DNA from: Zygnema cylindricum | Lineage: Eukaryota; Streptophyta; Zygnematophyceae; Zygnematales; Zygnemataceae | Direction: 5' to 3' | DNA: 64,000 nucleotides | Assembly (NCBI GenBank): GCA_037447655.1 | Contig: JBBHKE010001086.1 | Span: forward strand, 1-64,000 | In this document: positions 10,738 to 22,084 of the stretch, in pieces | How positions within the stretch are numbered: position 1 is the first letter of the stretch | How the letters are laid out: every line of letters begins with the position of its first letter | Made by a program: the position numbers and the translations under genes | Notes under the pieces: model-generated | Seen by the model: the letters and a program-made list of their open reading frames with translations, nothing else | Told to the model about the DNA's origin: nothing | Database searches by the model: none

Positions 10738-11841
10738 ATGGAAATACACCAGATGGACTTTAAGATTGCTTTTCTTAATGGTGAGTTAGAGGAAGAAATT
10801 TTTATGAGGCAACCCGAGGGGTTTGTTGAAGAAGGAGAAGAAAGCAAAGTCTGCAGGCTCATAAAGTCCTTATATGGACTGAAACAGGCTCCCCGACAGT
10901 GGAATAAGAAACTAGATGAGTTTCTCACCGATTTGGGATACATCCGGATCAGCTCTGACCATTCTATCTATATGTTTGAATATGAGAATGGTGTCATTTT
11001 TATTGCAATTTATGTGGATGATCTGCTTGTGTTAAGTAAGTCTTTGGAGAATATCAATAGGCTAAAGAAAGATCTTAGGGGCAGATTTGATATGAAGGAT
11101 TTAGGAGAGGCAAAATATATTTTGGGGATCCAAATGGAGAGAGATAGGGGGAAGAAGATTATCATACTTACTCAGAGAGAAGAAATAGGTAATATGCTTG
11201 AGAAATTCCAGATGGAAAATGCTAACAGTTGTACCACTCCCATGGACTTGAAAATAGTAAGTGATGGGAGTGTAGAAGGAGGAGTGATGATCTTAGACCA
11301 TCAGATGAGTCCAAAGGAGAGAGAGTTCATGAAGTCTATCCCTTATAGACAAGTCGTAGGAAGCTTAATCTATTTTATGAATTGTACCAGGCCGGACATA
11401 GCGGCGGCAGTTGGTGTACTCAGTAGGAGTCTTAATGATCCTAGGAAGAGGGATTGGGAGGCAGCCAAGAGAGTCATGAGATATCTGGTGGTAACTACAG
11501 AGTTATGGTTGCATTTGGGAGGGGAACACACTGACATCACTACTTGGAGTGATGCCAATTATAGGGATGCACTTATGAGACGATGCACTTCTGGGTATGT
11601 GTTGTATGTTGGGGAAGGTGCTTGCAATTGGAGCAATAAGCAACAAAAGGTGGTTGCTCAGTCCACTATGGAGGCTGAGTACATGGCCTCTTGTTCTGCC
11701 GTGAAAGAGTTGCTGTGGGTCAAGTCCTTACTGCAAGAACTAGGGTATATGAAAGAGGGAGTGCATGAAGTTTTTTGTGATAATCAAGCGGCCATAGCAA
11801 TAGCAGCCAATCAAAAACATCATTTTAAGGCTAAACATTAG
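10738..11841 (+). pseudogene. Family A reverse transcriptase and RNase H
   Basis: This 367-residue open stretch starts at MEIHQMDFKIAFLNGELEEE, contains SLYGLKQAPRQWNKKLDEFL and the intact catalytic loop YVDDLLVLS, then KDLGEAKYILGIQMERDRG, SIPYRQVVGSLIYFMNCTRP and the RNase H motifs (WSDANYRDALMRRCTSGYV, STMEAEYMASC, VFCDNQAA). A small deletion after KHHFKAKH shifts the frame at 11841; the C-terminus continues in another frame to about 12011. RT itself appears intact, in contrast to protease. Confidence 0.93.
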
Positions 11842-12024
11842 ACATAAGATTATGTTTTGTAAGAGAAAAAGTGGAGAATAAAATAGTGAATCTTGTATAT
11901 AGATCTGATGAGGAAATGGTGGCTTACATGATGACAAAACCTGTGCCCTCTCCAAAATTAAAATATTGTAGGGAAAAATGTGGCTTAAAAGAAAAATTAA
12001 AATTAGACTAGAAAATAAGGGGAG

Positions 12025-13066
12025 TGTTGAAATAAGTAGTTTTTGTATATTTTCTAGGTCTAAATTTATAAGAAAAGAAAATGTAGGCAGCCTGCGTCTA
12101 TCTCTTCTCTCTCTCTCGCCCCCATACTTGTTTTAGTCACCGAAGGAGAGAAAGAGAGAGCAATGGAGCCATGGCTGCCTCAACTCCATAGGAAGGACTA
12201 AAGAGTGGCTTAAACCACTCTCAACAAAAGGTTGAGTCCGGCAGGAATCGAACCCCCGACAGGTAGAGCGCGGCGTAGCCGTTAGCTCTAACCAGTCTGT
12301 CGTAGAAGTCCGTTAGGAGATATAGGGTTTCATTACTATTTAAACTATTCTAATATACTAGATTCATTTAACTGAAACCCTTAACGCCACACATAGATAC
12401 AGTTCTACAAAATACGAAGTACTGTACTTGTTTGAAATGGATATCGCGCATTTTGTTTCGATAGCGAAAAAAATATCACGCAAGTATTTCTTACGGCCGA
12501 GATTGAATTTCGCGTCAAATCTAACGGCGCGCATCATCGCCGAAATCCCGGAATGGTCATTTTGGCATTTAGTGACGTGGCATGACCTGGCGCCACGTGG
12601 GAAGACATCATTCGGTCGCGGGAATTCCGAGGAGCGTACGAACGAGTCGAAAGTGGACACGCGTCCACTTAATGGCCTTGTCGTACAAAGGCCGTACAGA
12701 AGGTACATCGGCAGTAGTACTTTCTAGTACTATACAGTTTTGTGATTGGTTCGTAGAGGCAGTAGATAGGAGCTGTGAGAGGGAATTAGGAAAAACTAGG
12801 ACTTAGGAAAATTTAGGTAGATAGTCCTCTCTCTGTGAGAGTTTGTATAAATTCCCATCTTTGCCACCCTATAACTTATCGGTTGGTTGGCCGTTTTCAG
12901 TGATTCTTTTTGCTACGGACTCAGGGGAGTCCAGGCTCCACAAGGGTTTAGTCAAATTGTCTGTTTGCCTTCTTGGGCAGCAGTGGTCGTGGCTTAAAGT
13001 GGGTTAGTTAAAAACTATCTAGAGGCTTCCTGTATTTTGTAGTCGAATGGAGGACACAGAATTGCA
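12025..13066 (+). repeat. Family A 3' LTR (1042 bp)
   Basis: It begins TGTTGAAATAAG after the polypurine tract and ends GAATTGCA at 13066, after which family B sequence resumes. Its TATA box, antisense tRNA-like segment (12234-12301) and terminal gag-start codons match the 5' LTR. Confidence 0.9.
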
Positions 13067-13067
13067 T

Positions 13068-14837
13068 TCGGTTCCAACCGAACCAACAGCAATCAATCCA
13101 CACGGATCGCAACTAGCGCAATCAGCTACACACGAATCGCAACCAGCGCAATCAGTGTAATGCGCGGCATCCGACGATCTCAACCTCAAAATTTCCGAGG
13201 GGAAGAAGATCCAGCAGCCGCCTGCAAACCAGCTCTCACTTTGCCTACTCGCCAGTCTCAAGGGAGCCCTTGACCATCCAACATGCCTTCTTATCACCAG
13301 AGCGGATTAACTGGATTGAGGCGGTCAACGAAGAAATGAAGTCATCATGGAGGCTCAAACATGGGAGCTTGTGGACCTTCCTCCGGACCGAAAAGCAATC
13401 AGCAGCAAAAGGGTATACAAGGTGAAGTTAAATCCAGATAACACCATTGAACGATATAAAGCCAGACTTTTAGCAAAGGGGTATAATCAAAAGGAAGGAA
13501 TCGATTTTGAAGAAACATTTTCTCCGGTTGTAAGATTTCCAACAATTAGGATTTTGTTGTCTTTAGCTGCTATAAAAGAAATGGAAATTCATCAGATGGA
13601 TGTAAAGACAGCTTTTTTGCATGGAGAACTAGAAGAGACCATTTACATGCAGTAGCTTGAAAAGTATGCAAAACCAGGAAAAGAGCACTTAGTATGCAAG
13701 TTGCTAAAATCTTTGTACAGCCTAAAAGAGGCCCCTATACAATGGAATCTGAAGCTTGATGACTTTTTGACCAGTCTAGGATTTCAAAGGATAAGTTTTG
13801 ACCACTCTGACTACGTTATAAAGGCTGAAAATAGGATAGTGTATATAGCGGTGTATGTAGGTGATTTAATATTAGTTAACAAATCAATGGCCAAAATTAA
13901 CAAAATCAAAACTCCTCTAAACTCACGGTTCGAGATTAAAGACCTTTGTGAGGCAAAGTATATTTTGGGAATCCAGGTAGAGAGGGACAGATATATGAAC
14001 GTAATATAATTAGCTTAAAAAGAGGCTATTGGAAACATGGTAGATTAGTATGGTATGTGGGGGGCAAGAGGATGTCTAACTCTAATGGAGTTTCTGCAGA
14101 AGTTTGAGGGAGAAGAGACAGAACCAGGTGTCATTATTAGCAAGTATTTAGAGTCAGGGAAGGAAGATCTTATGACACTAATACCTTATAGACACATAGT
14201 GAGAAGCTTAATATATTTCATGAACTGTACCCGTCTTGACATTGCTGCAGCAGTTGGGGTACTGAGCAAAAGTCTAAAGAATCTGAGAAAATCTGACTTT
14301 GATGCAGCAAAGAGAGTCTTAAGATATTTGGCATGAACCAAAGACCTCAAACTCACACTAGGCGGAGGAGAAGTAAAACTCCAAACGTGGAGTGATGCAA
14401 ACTATGGTGACATGCCAAGCCGAAAGTCCCCCACGAGATTCGTTCTACAAATTGGGAACGGTACTTGCTACTGGAGCAGCAAACTTCAAAAGGTTACAGC
14501 ATAATCCACAATGGAGTCAGAATATATGGCAACGAGCTCGGCCCTCAAAGAACTCCTATGGGTGAAAACCAAACTGCAAGAAATGGGAAACATACAGGTT
14601 GGTCCACAAGTGATCTGGTGTGATAACCAGGGTGTCATTGCCATTGCTTCTAACCCAAGTCACCACTTCAAAAGCAAGCACATGGATGTAAGATTACACT
14701 TTATAAGAGAAAAAGTGTTCTCTAGAGTGATTAAATTATGTTATTTGCCAGATACAAAAGTGATTACTGATATGCTCACTAAAGCCCTTCTTGCTCCTAA
14801 GCTGATATATTGTAAGAATGCAATAGGATTAAGTTAA
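13068..14837 (+). pseudogene. Family B reverse transcriptase and RNase H (3' half of polyprotein)
   Basis: It starts with a linker of degenerate ATCGCAACYAGCGCAATCAG repeats (13105-13160), then [27 protein letters not shown] in shifted frames, [41 protein letters not shown] stop lies at 13653-13655. The catalytic loop reads YVGDL instead of YVDDL (about 13855), so the first catalytic Asp of the pair is Gly. Further stops are near 14007, 14046 and 14334. RNase H has ESEYMATSSALKELLWVK and WCDNQGVIAIASNPSHHFKS, and the C-terminus ends at TAA 14835. The family A insertion separates it from the 4328-6660 half. Confidence 0.88.
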
Positions 14838-15000
14838 TAGCTGGATTGTTGCATTGCTATACTGCCACGCTGCGATAAGTCCATCATTGAGATGTATTAG
14901 GACTAGGTGACTTGCTATTTGCTATATTGTTATGCTGCGATGCTGCGCTAGTTTGTCATCGCAACTGCGTCCGTATATTGAGTTTAAAGCTTTACGGGAG

Positions 15001-15755
15001 TGTTGTTTTTTGAAAGCTTTCAGCCTCAGCAAATTAGTATGACGGTAGAAAGGTAGTAATTTGTAGTGTAAGGACATGCGTCATCACTTGAGTTCAGTAC
15101 AAGACAGCGCAGCTGCTATGCTGACAGAGCACCGAAGCAGCGCAGCTGCTATGTGGACAGAAGAGCGCAGCAACACAACATCGAACATCGAAGCTCCGAC
15201 ACAGACAGGACAACGCAGCTGCGGTTACTTTGGATATGATATGTACAGACAACTCTGAGGTTGTTACCTTAGATATGATTCGGTACGTGAGAACGCAGCT
15301 GCGATTGATATGAATCAATTCAACAGACCTCAACTTAGTGGGTAGCTTAGTGGTAGCTCAGTGCTAAATGACAAATTAGTATTAGCTTGGTAACTTGACG
15401 TACCTTTTAGGTACACTGGTATCACCAGTACAACACAAGTATAAGACCTAAGACTCAGATTAGATTATGTATCCAGACTTCCAAGTAGTAAAACTGCAGA
15501 CAATTTTTAGGAAATTTTTGAGTATTATATCTTAAGTGTTGTCGGGTGAACTATACTTAAACTTTGGGAGTTGTCACTGATTATGTTGCTCTACACTTTG
15601 ATAGAGCTTTGTGAAGTTTGAATGTGTGTATAAGATTTGGTGAGCACTTGTAAACAACTGCTTGGTAGGATTCTTGATAGCTTCTGAGAGAGTATCATGT
15701 ATACTTCTACTACTACTACTGCTCCTCCACCTGCATCGGTGGTTGTAGAACAACA
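15001..15755 (+). repeat. Family B 3' LTR (755 bp)
   Basis: It begins TGTTGTTTTTTG directly after the purine tract ACGGGAG and ends GTAGAACAACA. Its last 60 bp include ATG (15698) followed by ACT-rich codons that match the gag start of the 5' copy. It is about 85-90% similar by eye to the left LTR, which suggests family B is older than family A. Confidence 0.85.
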
Positions 15756-15808
15756 AGGGAGAGGGGGAGAAAAAATCTGTTTGATTCTACAGGTGTTTGA
15801 TAGGATGT

Positions 15809-15905
15809 GTTTGATAGGATTCTTGGTTAGCTTCTGTGAGTGAATTATGTCTTCTTCTACTACTAATGCTGCTGCTCCCCTTGCTGTAGTGGTCGTAGAA
15901 CAACA
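15809..15905 (+). repeat. Extra family B LTR-end fragment
   Basis: A second, diverged copy of the last 97 bp or so of the family B LTR (GGATTCTTGGTTAGCTTC ... GTCGTAGAACAACA) lies 53 bp after the complete 3' LTR and ends in the same CAACA. It may be the stub of an older copy of the same family into which the current one inserted, or a local duplication. Confidence 0.75.
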
Positions 15906-16050
15906 AGAGGGAGGGAGGGAGGGAGGCAGACAGGTAGGAAAAGAGGGAAGCAAAGAGAAGAGAGAGAGAGGAGGGAAAGGGGGGGAAAAGGGGAGAGAGA
16001 GGAGAATGAAAAAAAGATGGAGAGAGAAAGATAGAAAGGGAAGAAAAATT
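15906..16050. repeat. Purine-rich tract
   Basis: GAGGGAGGGAGG-type simple sequence follows the LTR fragment directly. It is similar in kind to 1528-1662 on the other side of family B. Confidence 0.85.
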
Positions 16051-16052
16051 AC

Positions 16053-16178
16053 CTGTTTATTGTCATGAAGGATGAAAACATATTAAAGTCGAGGTTACCA
16101 GTATTATTCATCTCCCCATAGGCCATCCCTGCAGTCATGGCTCCATCTCCAATTACAGCAATTACTTGATTCTGCAAA
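16053..16178 (-). pseudogene. DXS exon relic (copy 1, minus strand)
   Basis: The minus strand encodes [20 protein letters not shown] then [11 protein letters not shown], the thiamine-diphosphate-binding GDG region of 1-deoxy-D-xylulose-5-phosphate synthase, the first enzyme of the plastid MEP isoprenoid pathway. A frameshift follows NM; past it the frame reads ILHDNKQ and meets a GT (16052-16051) at the place where copy 2 also has one, so the exon and its downstream intron edge are both copied. Upstream of NQV, TTTTGCAG looks like a splice acceptor. Only this exon is present, so it is a relic. Confidence 0.8.
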
Positions 16179-16446
16179 ATTGGTTTAAAGTTCCAAGAAC
16201 TGAAATCAAGAAAATGATAGGGCACCAAGGTTTGTTTTGGCAATCCCTTTATGTCTGCGTCAAAAAAAAGTCTGATGGTTCAAAAAAGTAAAACGCTTTT
16301 TTTTGTGAACCTAATGCGATGGACAATGCACTGTTGCTTTTGCAATGGACAATGCACTTCTATGTCTTCAAACAAAGGAAAAAAGGAAAAAAAATAAAAG
16401 AAAATTGAAAAGGATTTAAATATACCATTTTCTTTTTTTTGCACTT

Positions 16447-16599
16447 ATGGTTGTGGATCGCGATCTTATTGGTCGCAAGAATCAAGTAATTGCCTTGATT
16501 AGAGACGGAGCCATGATTGCAGGGATGGCGTATGAGGGGATGAATAATGTCGGTTACCTCGACTCTAATACGATTGTCGTCCTTAATGAAAATAAATAG
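16447..16599 (+). pseudogene. DXS exon relic (copy 2, plus strand, inverted relative to copy 1)
   Basis: The plus strand encodes [40 protein letters not shown] and TIVVLNENK, again the [11 protein letters not shown] region, with G-to-R (IRDG), a T-to-I change and a stop where Gln of NDNKQ is expected. GT follows at 16600. It extends about 27 bp further upstream (RDLIGRK) than copy 1. The two copies lie head to head about 270 bp apart. Confidence 0.8.
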
Positions 16600-16699
16600 G
16601 TAATTTCTCTCTCTCTCTCTCTTTTCCCTTTTTATCTTTATCTCCCTCTCTCCCTCTTCTGATTTTCGATTGATTCTCGACTTAACGGATCCCATTTTT

Positions 16700-18600
16700 T
16701 GATTGACCTTATTACCTCGAATATTACTTCTATGATTTATTTCAGCCCTACGACGAATTGCGTAATTTATTTCCTCCTTCCCACCGCAGAAAAAGACCTT
16801 GTAATACAGAGAATCTTAACACAATCAATGCCACCTATTTAAGCATACAAAATGAAAAAATACACTTTTTATAAAACAAAAATTATCACTAGTTTAACTA
16901 AGAGCTTCGAATAAAAGAATCCAAATAACAACAAAAAAAATGCTAACACCAAGAAAGACAAATTGAACCTGAAGGATTGTATAATAAAACATTGAGTGCA
17001 AATGCATGTTGAAGTATAAAAGGTAAAACACATACAAGAGAAAGATTACCCCAAGGAAGCCAATATATTCCACAGAGAATTTTTCTTACATAATTTCCTC
17101 ACTCCCTCAAAACACTCTCATATTTGTCTCCTCTAACTTCTCAAACTCACTAAGCTATCAAAATCCTTTAAACTCCTTGATAAACTACAAGGAGGATAAA
17201 TACCAAATCACTTCGATTGATGGATTGCTAAAATCCTCTTTCTCCTTATGTCTCAATATACTCCTCCAAAACGTCACATATTAATACCAACCAAACCGAA
17301 CATTAAACATGCAATTATTATCTAACAATGAAATTACACCAATACGTAACATAACACAGTACACAAAGTACATTCAAACGTATTCAGCCACAGTAGACTT
17401 GACCAACCCCAAACAAAATCTCCAAAAGAGTCACGTGCGCATAATGCGCACCGGTCAAACAACAAACATACAATTCATCAGACGGAATAACGTACGTAAA
17501 TATCTTCGACACATCAATCCTCTCCGTAGACGATCAAAAGGTACATAAGTGAACATCAACCGAAACTCCACGACAAAGTGAAACCATGTCGGCTGTACAA
17601 ATGTACGCCGCAACCCAAAAGACAAATCTCCACATCGAACCGAAATAGAATTGTGCGTCGCGAAGCGTTGCATCGTCCATTCTCAAGGACGCCCAATTGA
17701 CTCTAATGAAACCTCAAGACCTCAAACAAACCAACAAGTACCTAAGTACGAATAAACTAATAAGACGCAAGACCTCAAATGGAACCGTGAGTACTTAAAT
17801 ACAAATTAACAAATCAGACTCAGAGCGCAAAACGCGCGCCGACAACTTACTACGACAGAGTACCTCTCCTGCACAAAGACCACTACGATCAATATGACAC
17901 ATAACCGTACAGTGTTTGAGACCTTTTGTACAAACACTTAAATAGGACATGACCCAAAAAACTCGTACAGTGACCGAGACCTTCTATACAAACACTTAAA
18001 TAGGACAGGACACAAAAAACTTCGACGCAGAAAATCAACACTTAATCAAAACGTACAATGATTGCAAATTTGTCAATCGACGCAAAGACAAATCCCACAA
18101 TATGTGAGAGTAAATAGAAATAGCTGTAATCGACAAGGACTAGTAAAAAACCCAAAAGACCCTAAAAATCCTTAAAAACCCTTAAACATCAACAAATACA
18201 AGCAGAATAACCTTTTCCGAGCATTAAATGCGATCGTAACTCTTCTCTCTGTCAAAGGTGCCATAGACTTTGTAAACCTCTGTTAAAATGAAAACCCAAG
18301 ATCAATCTTGACCATCAAAGTAAACAAAACCATCACTTCTGCAAATATTGCCATAAAAAAATCTTGAACCCTATAAAAATATGAAAACAGGTTGATATAT
18401 AAAACATTCAAAGCCAGCATTTAGAGCCTAATGAAGGACAAAAATCACAAACATTAAAAAATAGAGAAGCCCTTCCTCTATGCAACATTTCATACTTGTC
18501 AAAAAAAAATACAGATGTCATATAGCGAACCTTTAGCTAAAGCTAGTCTTGAACAATCCTGACTAAAGACACACAACTATGAGTCAATATTGCAAAAAAG
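16700..18600. other. No gene seen; AT-rich with GTAC-rich patches
   Basis: I see no protein similarity or RNA gene. From about 17300 to 18100 the sequence is rich in CGTACA/GTACG words and ACCC-type repeats, like the repeat family R elsewhere in the window, but I could not align it to a specific copy. Confidence 0.5.
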
Positions 18601-18621
18601 TTAGACGGAGAAGAGGCTAAC

Positions 18622-18816
18622 CTATAGCAATTGTGAGTTAACTGCATGCTTTTTGGTCGGTTCACTAATGAGGTTTATCGGGGCAACTTTAATATTCAAA
18701 TGTACATCCTCCTTGTTTTCTCGCCAAACGAACTCTCCACTCTCAAATGTCCTCTTGATTTCATCAAGTCCACTTGATGTGACATCTCTATTGGATTGTG
18801 ATATGAGGCCGTGCAA
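18622..18816 (-). pseudogene. Argininosuccinate lyase exon relic
   Basis: The minus strand encodes HGLISQSNRDVTSSGLDEIK, then GEFVWRENKEDVHLNIK and ISEPTKK. This is the signature region of argininosuccinate lyase (the fumarase-fold enzyme of arginine synthesis), where EDVHMNIE and GEPAKKLHTARSRND are highly conserved. Here the conserved GEP is SEP, KKLH has lost Leu, and the catalytic-loop TARSRND is missing, so it is degraded. No other exon of the gene was recognised nearby. AT-rich, intron-like sequence lies on both sides. Confidence 0.72.
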
Positions 18817-19089
18817 GATAGGAGATTAAAGGGTAAGAGATTTGAGACTTCGACAAAAACTACAAAAATATTTTCTACTATTGATAAATTTTTAAGCACG
18901 CACTACAACAACGGATCACCTGACCTAGAAAAAGAAACAAAAATACAACGAAAAAATATATAATTTCAAGATAAACAAACATAAATTTACCTGATTTGGG
19001 TGAAGTCCAACCGCTAAAACAAGTAGGAGCTTCCGGAGGCGGTTCTGTTAACAAAAAAAACACATGGTTTAATCTCCAATCCGACAAAT

Positions 19090-19390
19090 TATTTAATCCA
19101 ACTTTTTATTGAAACTGTTTTGTTAACAAACTATGGATGGGGTACAATCAGAGTCTAAAAACCACTTATAAAAACCATTGTGTTTTACAACATGTTAACT
19201 TTTCATAGTTAAGGGAGTTACCCTTAGACAACAAGGTTTTGTGACCAACATAGTTTTTAGTGAAAACACAATAATCAACCTTGTGTGTAAAACCGTTCAT
19301 CAATACTATAGCGTTTTCAAATATTGTCACTACAACATAATTATGTAACATACCCGTTCTTTAATAGACCTTCCATTACGCTTGTTAATT
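19090..19390. other. No gene seen
   Basis: This is AT-rich sequence with AAAACC/GGTTTT-type inverted words (for example AAAAACCACTTATAAAAACC) and no recognisable gene. It may be the flank of the minisatellite that follows. Confidence 0.4.
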
Positions 19391-19392
19391 CC

Positions 19393-19612
19393 GGCAAAAT
19401 GTCAGTCGGTCAGGCAAAAAGTGGTCTGGTCCGGCAGAAAGGCAGCCAGTCCGGCAAATTGTCAGCCGGCCGGTCAGGAAAAAAGTCAGCCGATCTGGCA
19501 AATTTTCAGCCGGGCAGGCAAAACGTCAGCCGGTCTGGCAAAACGTCAGCCGTTCAGGCAAAACGTCAGCCAGTTAGGCAAAATTTCAGCCGGTCAGGCA
19601 ATTCGGGCCGTC
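19393..19612 (+). repeat. 20-bp minisatellite (about 11 units)
   Basis: The unit is GGCAAAACGTCAGCCGGTCA with substitutions; one unit is 24 bp. Because 20 is not a multiple of three the repeat is read in successive frames, which makes a 143-residue low-complexity ORF that I do not treat as a gene. Confidence 0.9.
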
Positions 19613-20760
19613 AGTATGGAGATCTCGTCACTGTAGTGGTATCAATCCGCGGTTACGAAGGCGTTTCGCCGCGGCCGTCTCGTCACGTCACCAGCCTGTC
19701 ACGGCAGAGGGATCTTGAGGGACAGGCTGTACGGCAGATCTTTCGCACCACTTAGTCCAGGATAGCAGATCCGAGAAAATCTAGGAGGGTGGGTTGTCCT
19801 TCAAATTATTTTACAGAAGAGTGAATATTTGTCTTTTTTTGTTCGTTTGCGTAATACCACCGATAATTATTATCATTCTGATATCTCGTACTTTAAATCG
19901 GATTCGAGATGCTCCCAGAAAACGTTAAAATCGGTCCACCGATATTACGGAGGAGTGAATCCTTGTCCTTTTTCGGCGGGCAACGACACTTACGGAGAGA
20001 TCCGATTCAGAATATCCAAAACCGTACAGAATATGCACCTTCTTTGTTTTTATCGGAGAAATTGTCACCTTCCCGCGCTTGATCTGACAACTCAAATGGT
20101 TGGTGACCGCGACCGACATTTTTCTAGGAATCCGTACAAGATGTCGGGATCAACTCAACTGGTTGGTGACCGCTACCGACATTTTTCTAGGAATCCGTAC
20201 AAGATGTCGGAATTTGTCGGTCGCCTCCCAAGCGTGGGTGTGACGTCGATATTTTCGTTCAAGAGGCAAATAATTAAATATGCTCTCTCGGATTCAGTCG
20301 CTTTTTTTTGCGGAAATGGAGGGCGTATCCAAGTACGGTAAATAGTACGGTATTTTTCAGCCTTACGGATTTTATTTGTCCATACTAACACGGTCTGCAG
20401 GGCGGCATATGGTCCAAAAATTGACAGCGGCCTCACTTCGGTCCGAAAAATGGCCTGTTGGACTACTGACAGACTCTATTGTTTTTCCGTACAGGTCACG
20501 GGATCTTATATATTATTCGTTTTATCAGTGTACGGACTGTAGATTTTTTTATTTCATCGACATGTGACGTGACCAATTCCTGTGTCCTTTTGATACTGCA
20601 CCGTATCCGATACTCTCTACCTTCCCTACCAATATTTGCGATTCCGTACAAACATAGTACAGTTCAAAGCCGTACTGTAGCTGCCACGTCATCTCTCATC
20701 TGACCAGAATCTGACGTTAGATCTTTCTGTCGCCTCGTTCTGACATCTTGGACTGGATAT
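19600..20760 (+). repeat. Repeat family R, copy 1 (GTACGG-rich, non-coding)
   Basis: It shares an ordered series of blocks with 27440-27850 and 33360-34960: a CGCGGCCGTC...CGTCACGTCACCAGC block, an AGAATATCCAAAACCGTACA block, TTTGTTTTTATCGG, GTGACCGCGACCGACATTT, ACATCGACATGTGACG and CCGTATCCGATACT. It includes a tandem duplication of about 62 bp (about 20092-20215). An open stretch of 170 codons (19829-20341) has no similarity I recognise. It may be an LTR or a non-autonomous element; no ends were found. Confidence 0.55.
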
Positions 20761-22084
20761 CGGATTCGAGATGCTCGAGGAAAATCTTGGAGGATTGGAC
20801 CACCGACATTACAGAGGAGTGAGTTTTTGATTATTTGTCTTTTTGATTCGGGCACCGACACGTACCATTCGTGTGAGATTCAATTTAGAACGTTTGATGT
20901 CCAATTCGTACGGATTTCAACTTTTTTACGAAAATTACGTAATATTCGTCGATTCTGTACTTTTCGTAAAATTCGCTGTACCAACACGTACGGACATCGA
21001 TATCATAAAAAATATTTAGAAATCTTATAAAGTACGGATATTTAACCAACATGAACCAAATTTTATGCGGAAAGTGTACCCTAAAAACCGTAGTAAATCG
21101 GAAAATTTAAGCCAGCCGTACTGAAATATGAAGGAACGTCCGGCAAAGTACCTTAAAAATCCTAAAATATTAGAATTCCCCTTTAATAACCCTAAAATGA
21201 ACGAAAATGTAGCGCTTATGTACGAAAATATTCGAGAATGTACGGGAGAGTATCCGACAAACCCTAAAGTAATTGACCGTAAAAAATACGGAATATTTTG
21301 GCTCTGTACAATAATGTATAAAAGATGTAACGCAGCTGTACGGAAATATTCAAGAATGTACGAAATATACCCTACGAACCGTCAAAATAAATAACCGTAA
21401 AAGTATGAAAAAAAATACGGACACTGTACATTTATGACAAGTATGGGGCAATTATACTGCAATATACGGAATGTACAAATATGTACCCTAAAACCCTCAC
21501 CCCCCGTAAATAACTCTTAAAACTACGGACATAAACGGAAACTGTACGTAAATGTACGAAAACTATTCGGGTACTTTGTAGGGTACGCATTTTATTAACT
21601 TTTCAACATGTGCGTAATAAGTGCACGGGATATCTATGATTTAGAATATCCAAAACCGTACAAATTCTGAACCTTCTTTGTATTTCTCGGTGAGATTGTT
21701 TTCCTTCCAGGGATCGTACATTCAGATGACGTCAAATGTTTGGTGACGACGACAGACATATGTTTATGGAAAAACTGTACACGTGGTTCACATGTTTTTG
21801 CAATACAAATGCATTTGCCCTAACTGTATGATGTTAAAAAATGACAAAAGTATGATGATCAAAAAGACAGAAGTAGAAGATCCTAAATAATATGTTGTCA
21901 GTGTACAGTCTGGCAGTTCATGACACGTCAAACATTTCTCTTCCTAAATAGTAAGCGTGAGAGTGCACGGAAAAAAATCTAAAAAACCCAATACATATTT
22001 TACAGAATTATTACATATTATACATAATAAATATTTTATATTTATATTATTTATTTATGTAATTATACTCCAACTCAACAAGTA
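20760..22084. other. No gene seen; further R-like repeats
   Basis: Blocks at about 21640-21790 match family R (TTTAGAATATCCAAAACCGTACA, then TTTCTCGGTGAGATTG and GTGACGACGACAGACAT), so a second, more eroded R copy is present. The end (21985-22070) is AT-rich with ATTATACATAATAAAT-type repeats similar to those at 26845-26990 on the other side of the non-LTR element. Confidence 0.5.

Larger units (their letters stand above)
6665..13066 (+). mobile_element. Ty1/copia retrotransposon family A (inserted in family B)
   Basis: This is a nearly complete element of about 6.4 kb. It has a 5' LTR (6665-7706), a primer-binding site (7708-7721), gag-pol in broken frames (7687-12011), a polypurine tract (AAAATAAGGGGAG, ending 12024) and a 3' LTR (12025-13066). 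The LTRs are very similar by eye (a few percent difference), so insertion is fairly recent relative to its host family B. Flanks read GTTCAC before and TTCGGT after, an imperfect duplication (TTCxx). The first LTR dinucleotide on the left is mutated from TG to TA. Confidence 0.9.
1667..15755 (+). mobile_element. Ty1/copia retrotransposon family B (outer, broken by two insertions)
   Basis: The 3' LTR is complete (15001-15755, TGTTG...CA) and is preceded by the purine tract ACGGGAG. The 5' LTR lacks its first 65 bp or so and runs from 1667 to 4326, with family C inserted at 2318-4272. GAG, protease and integrase are at 4328-6660. RT and RNase H continue at 13068-14837, after the family A insertion. 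The half that ends at 6660 and the half that resumes at 13068 fit one copia gene order, which supports a single ancestral element. Several stops and frameshifts make it inactive. Confidence 0.85.

Noticed and set aside
19324-19755. 143-codon ORF of repeating RQNVSRSGK-like units
   Set aside because: It is the 20-bp minisatellite read through all frames; no start context or similarity.
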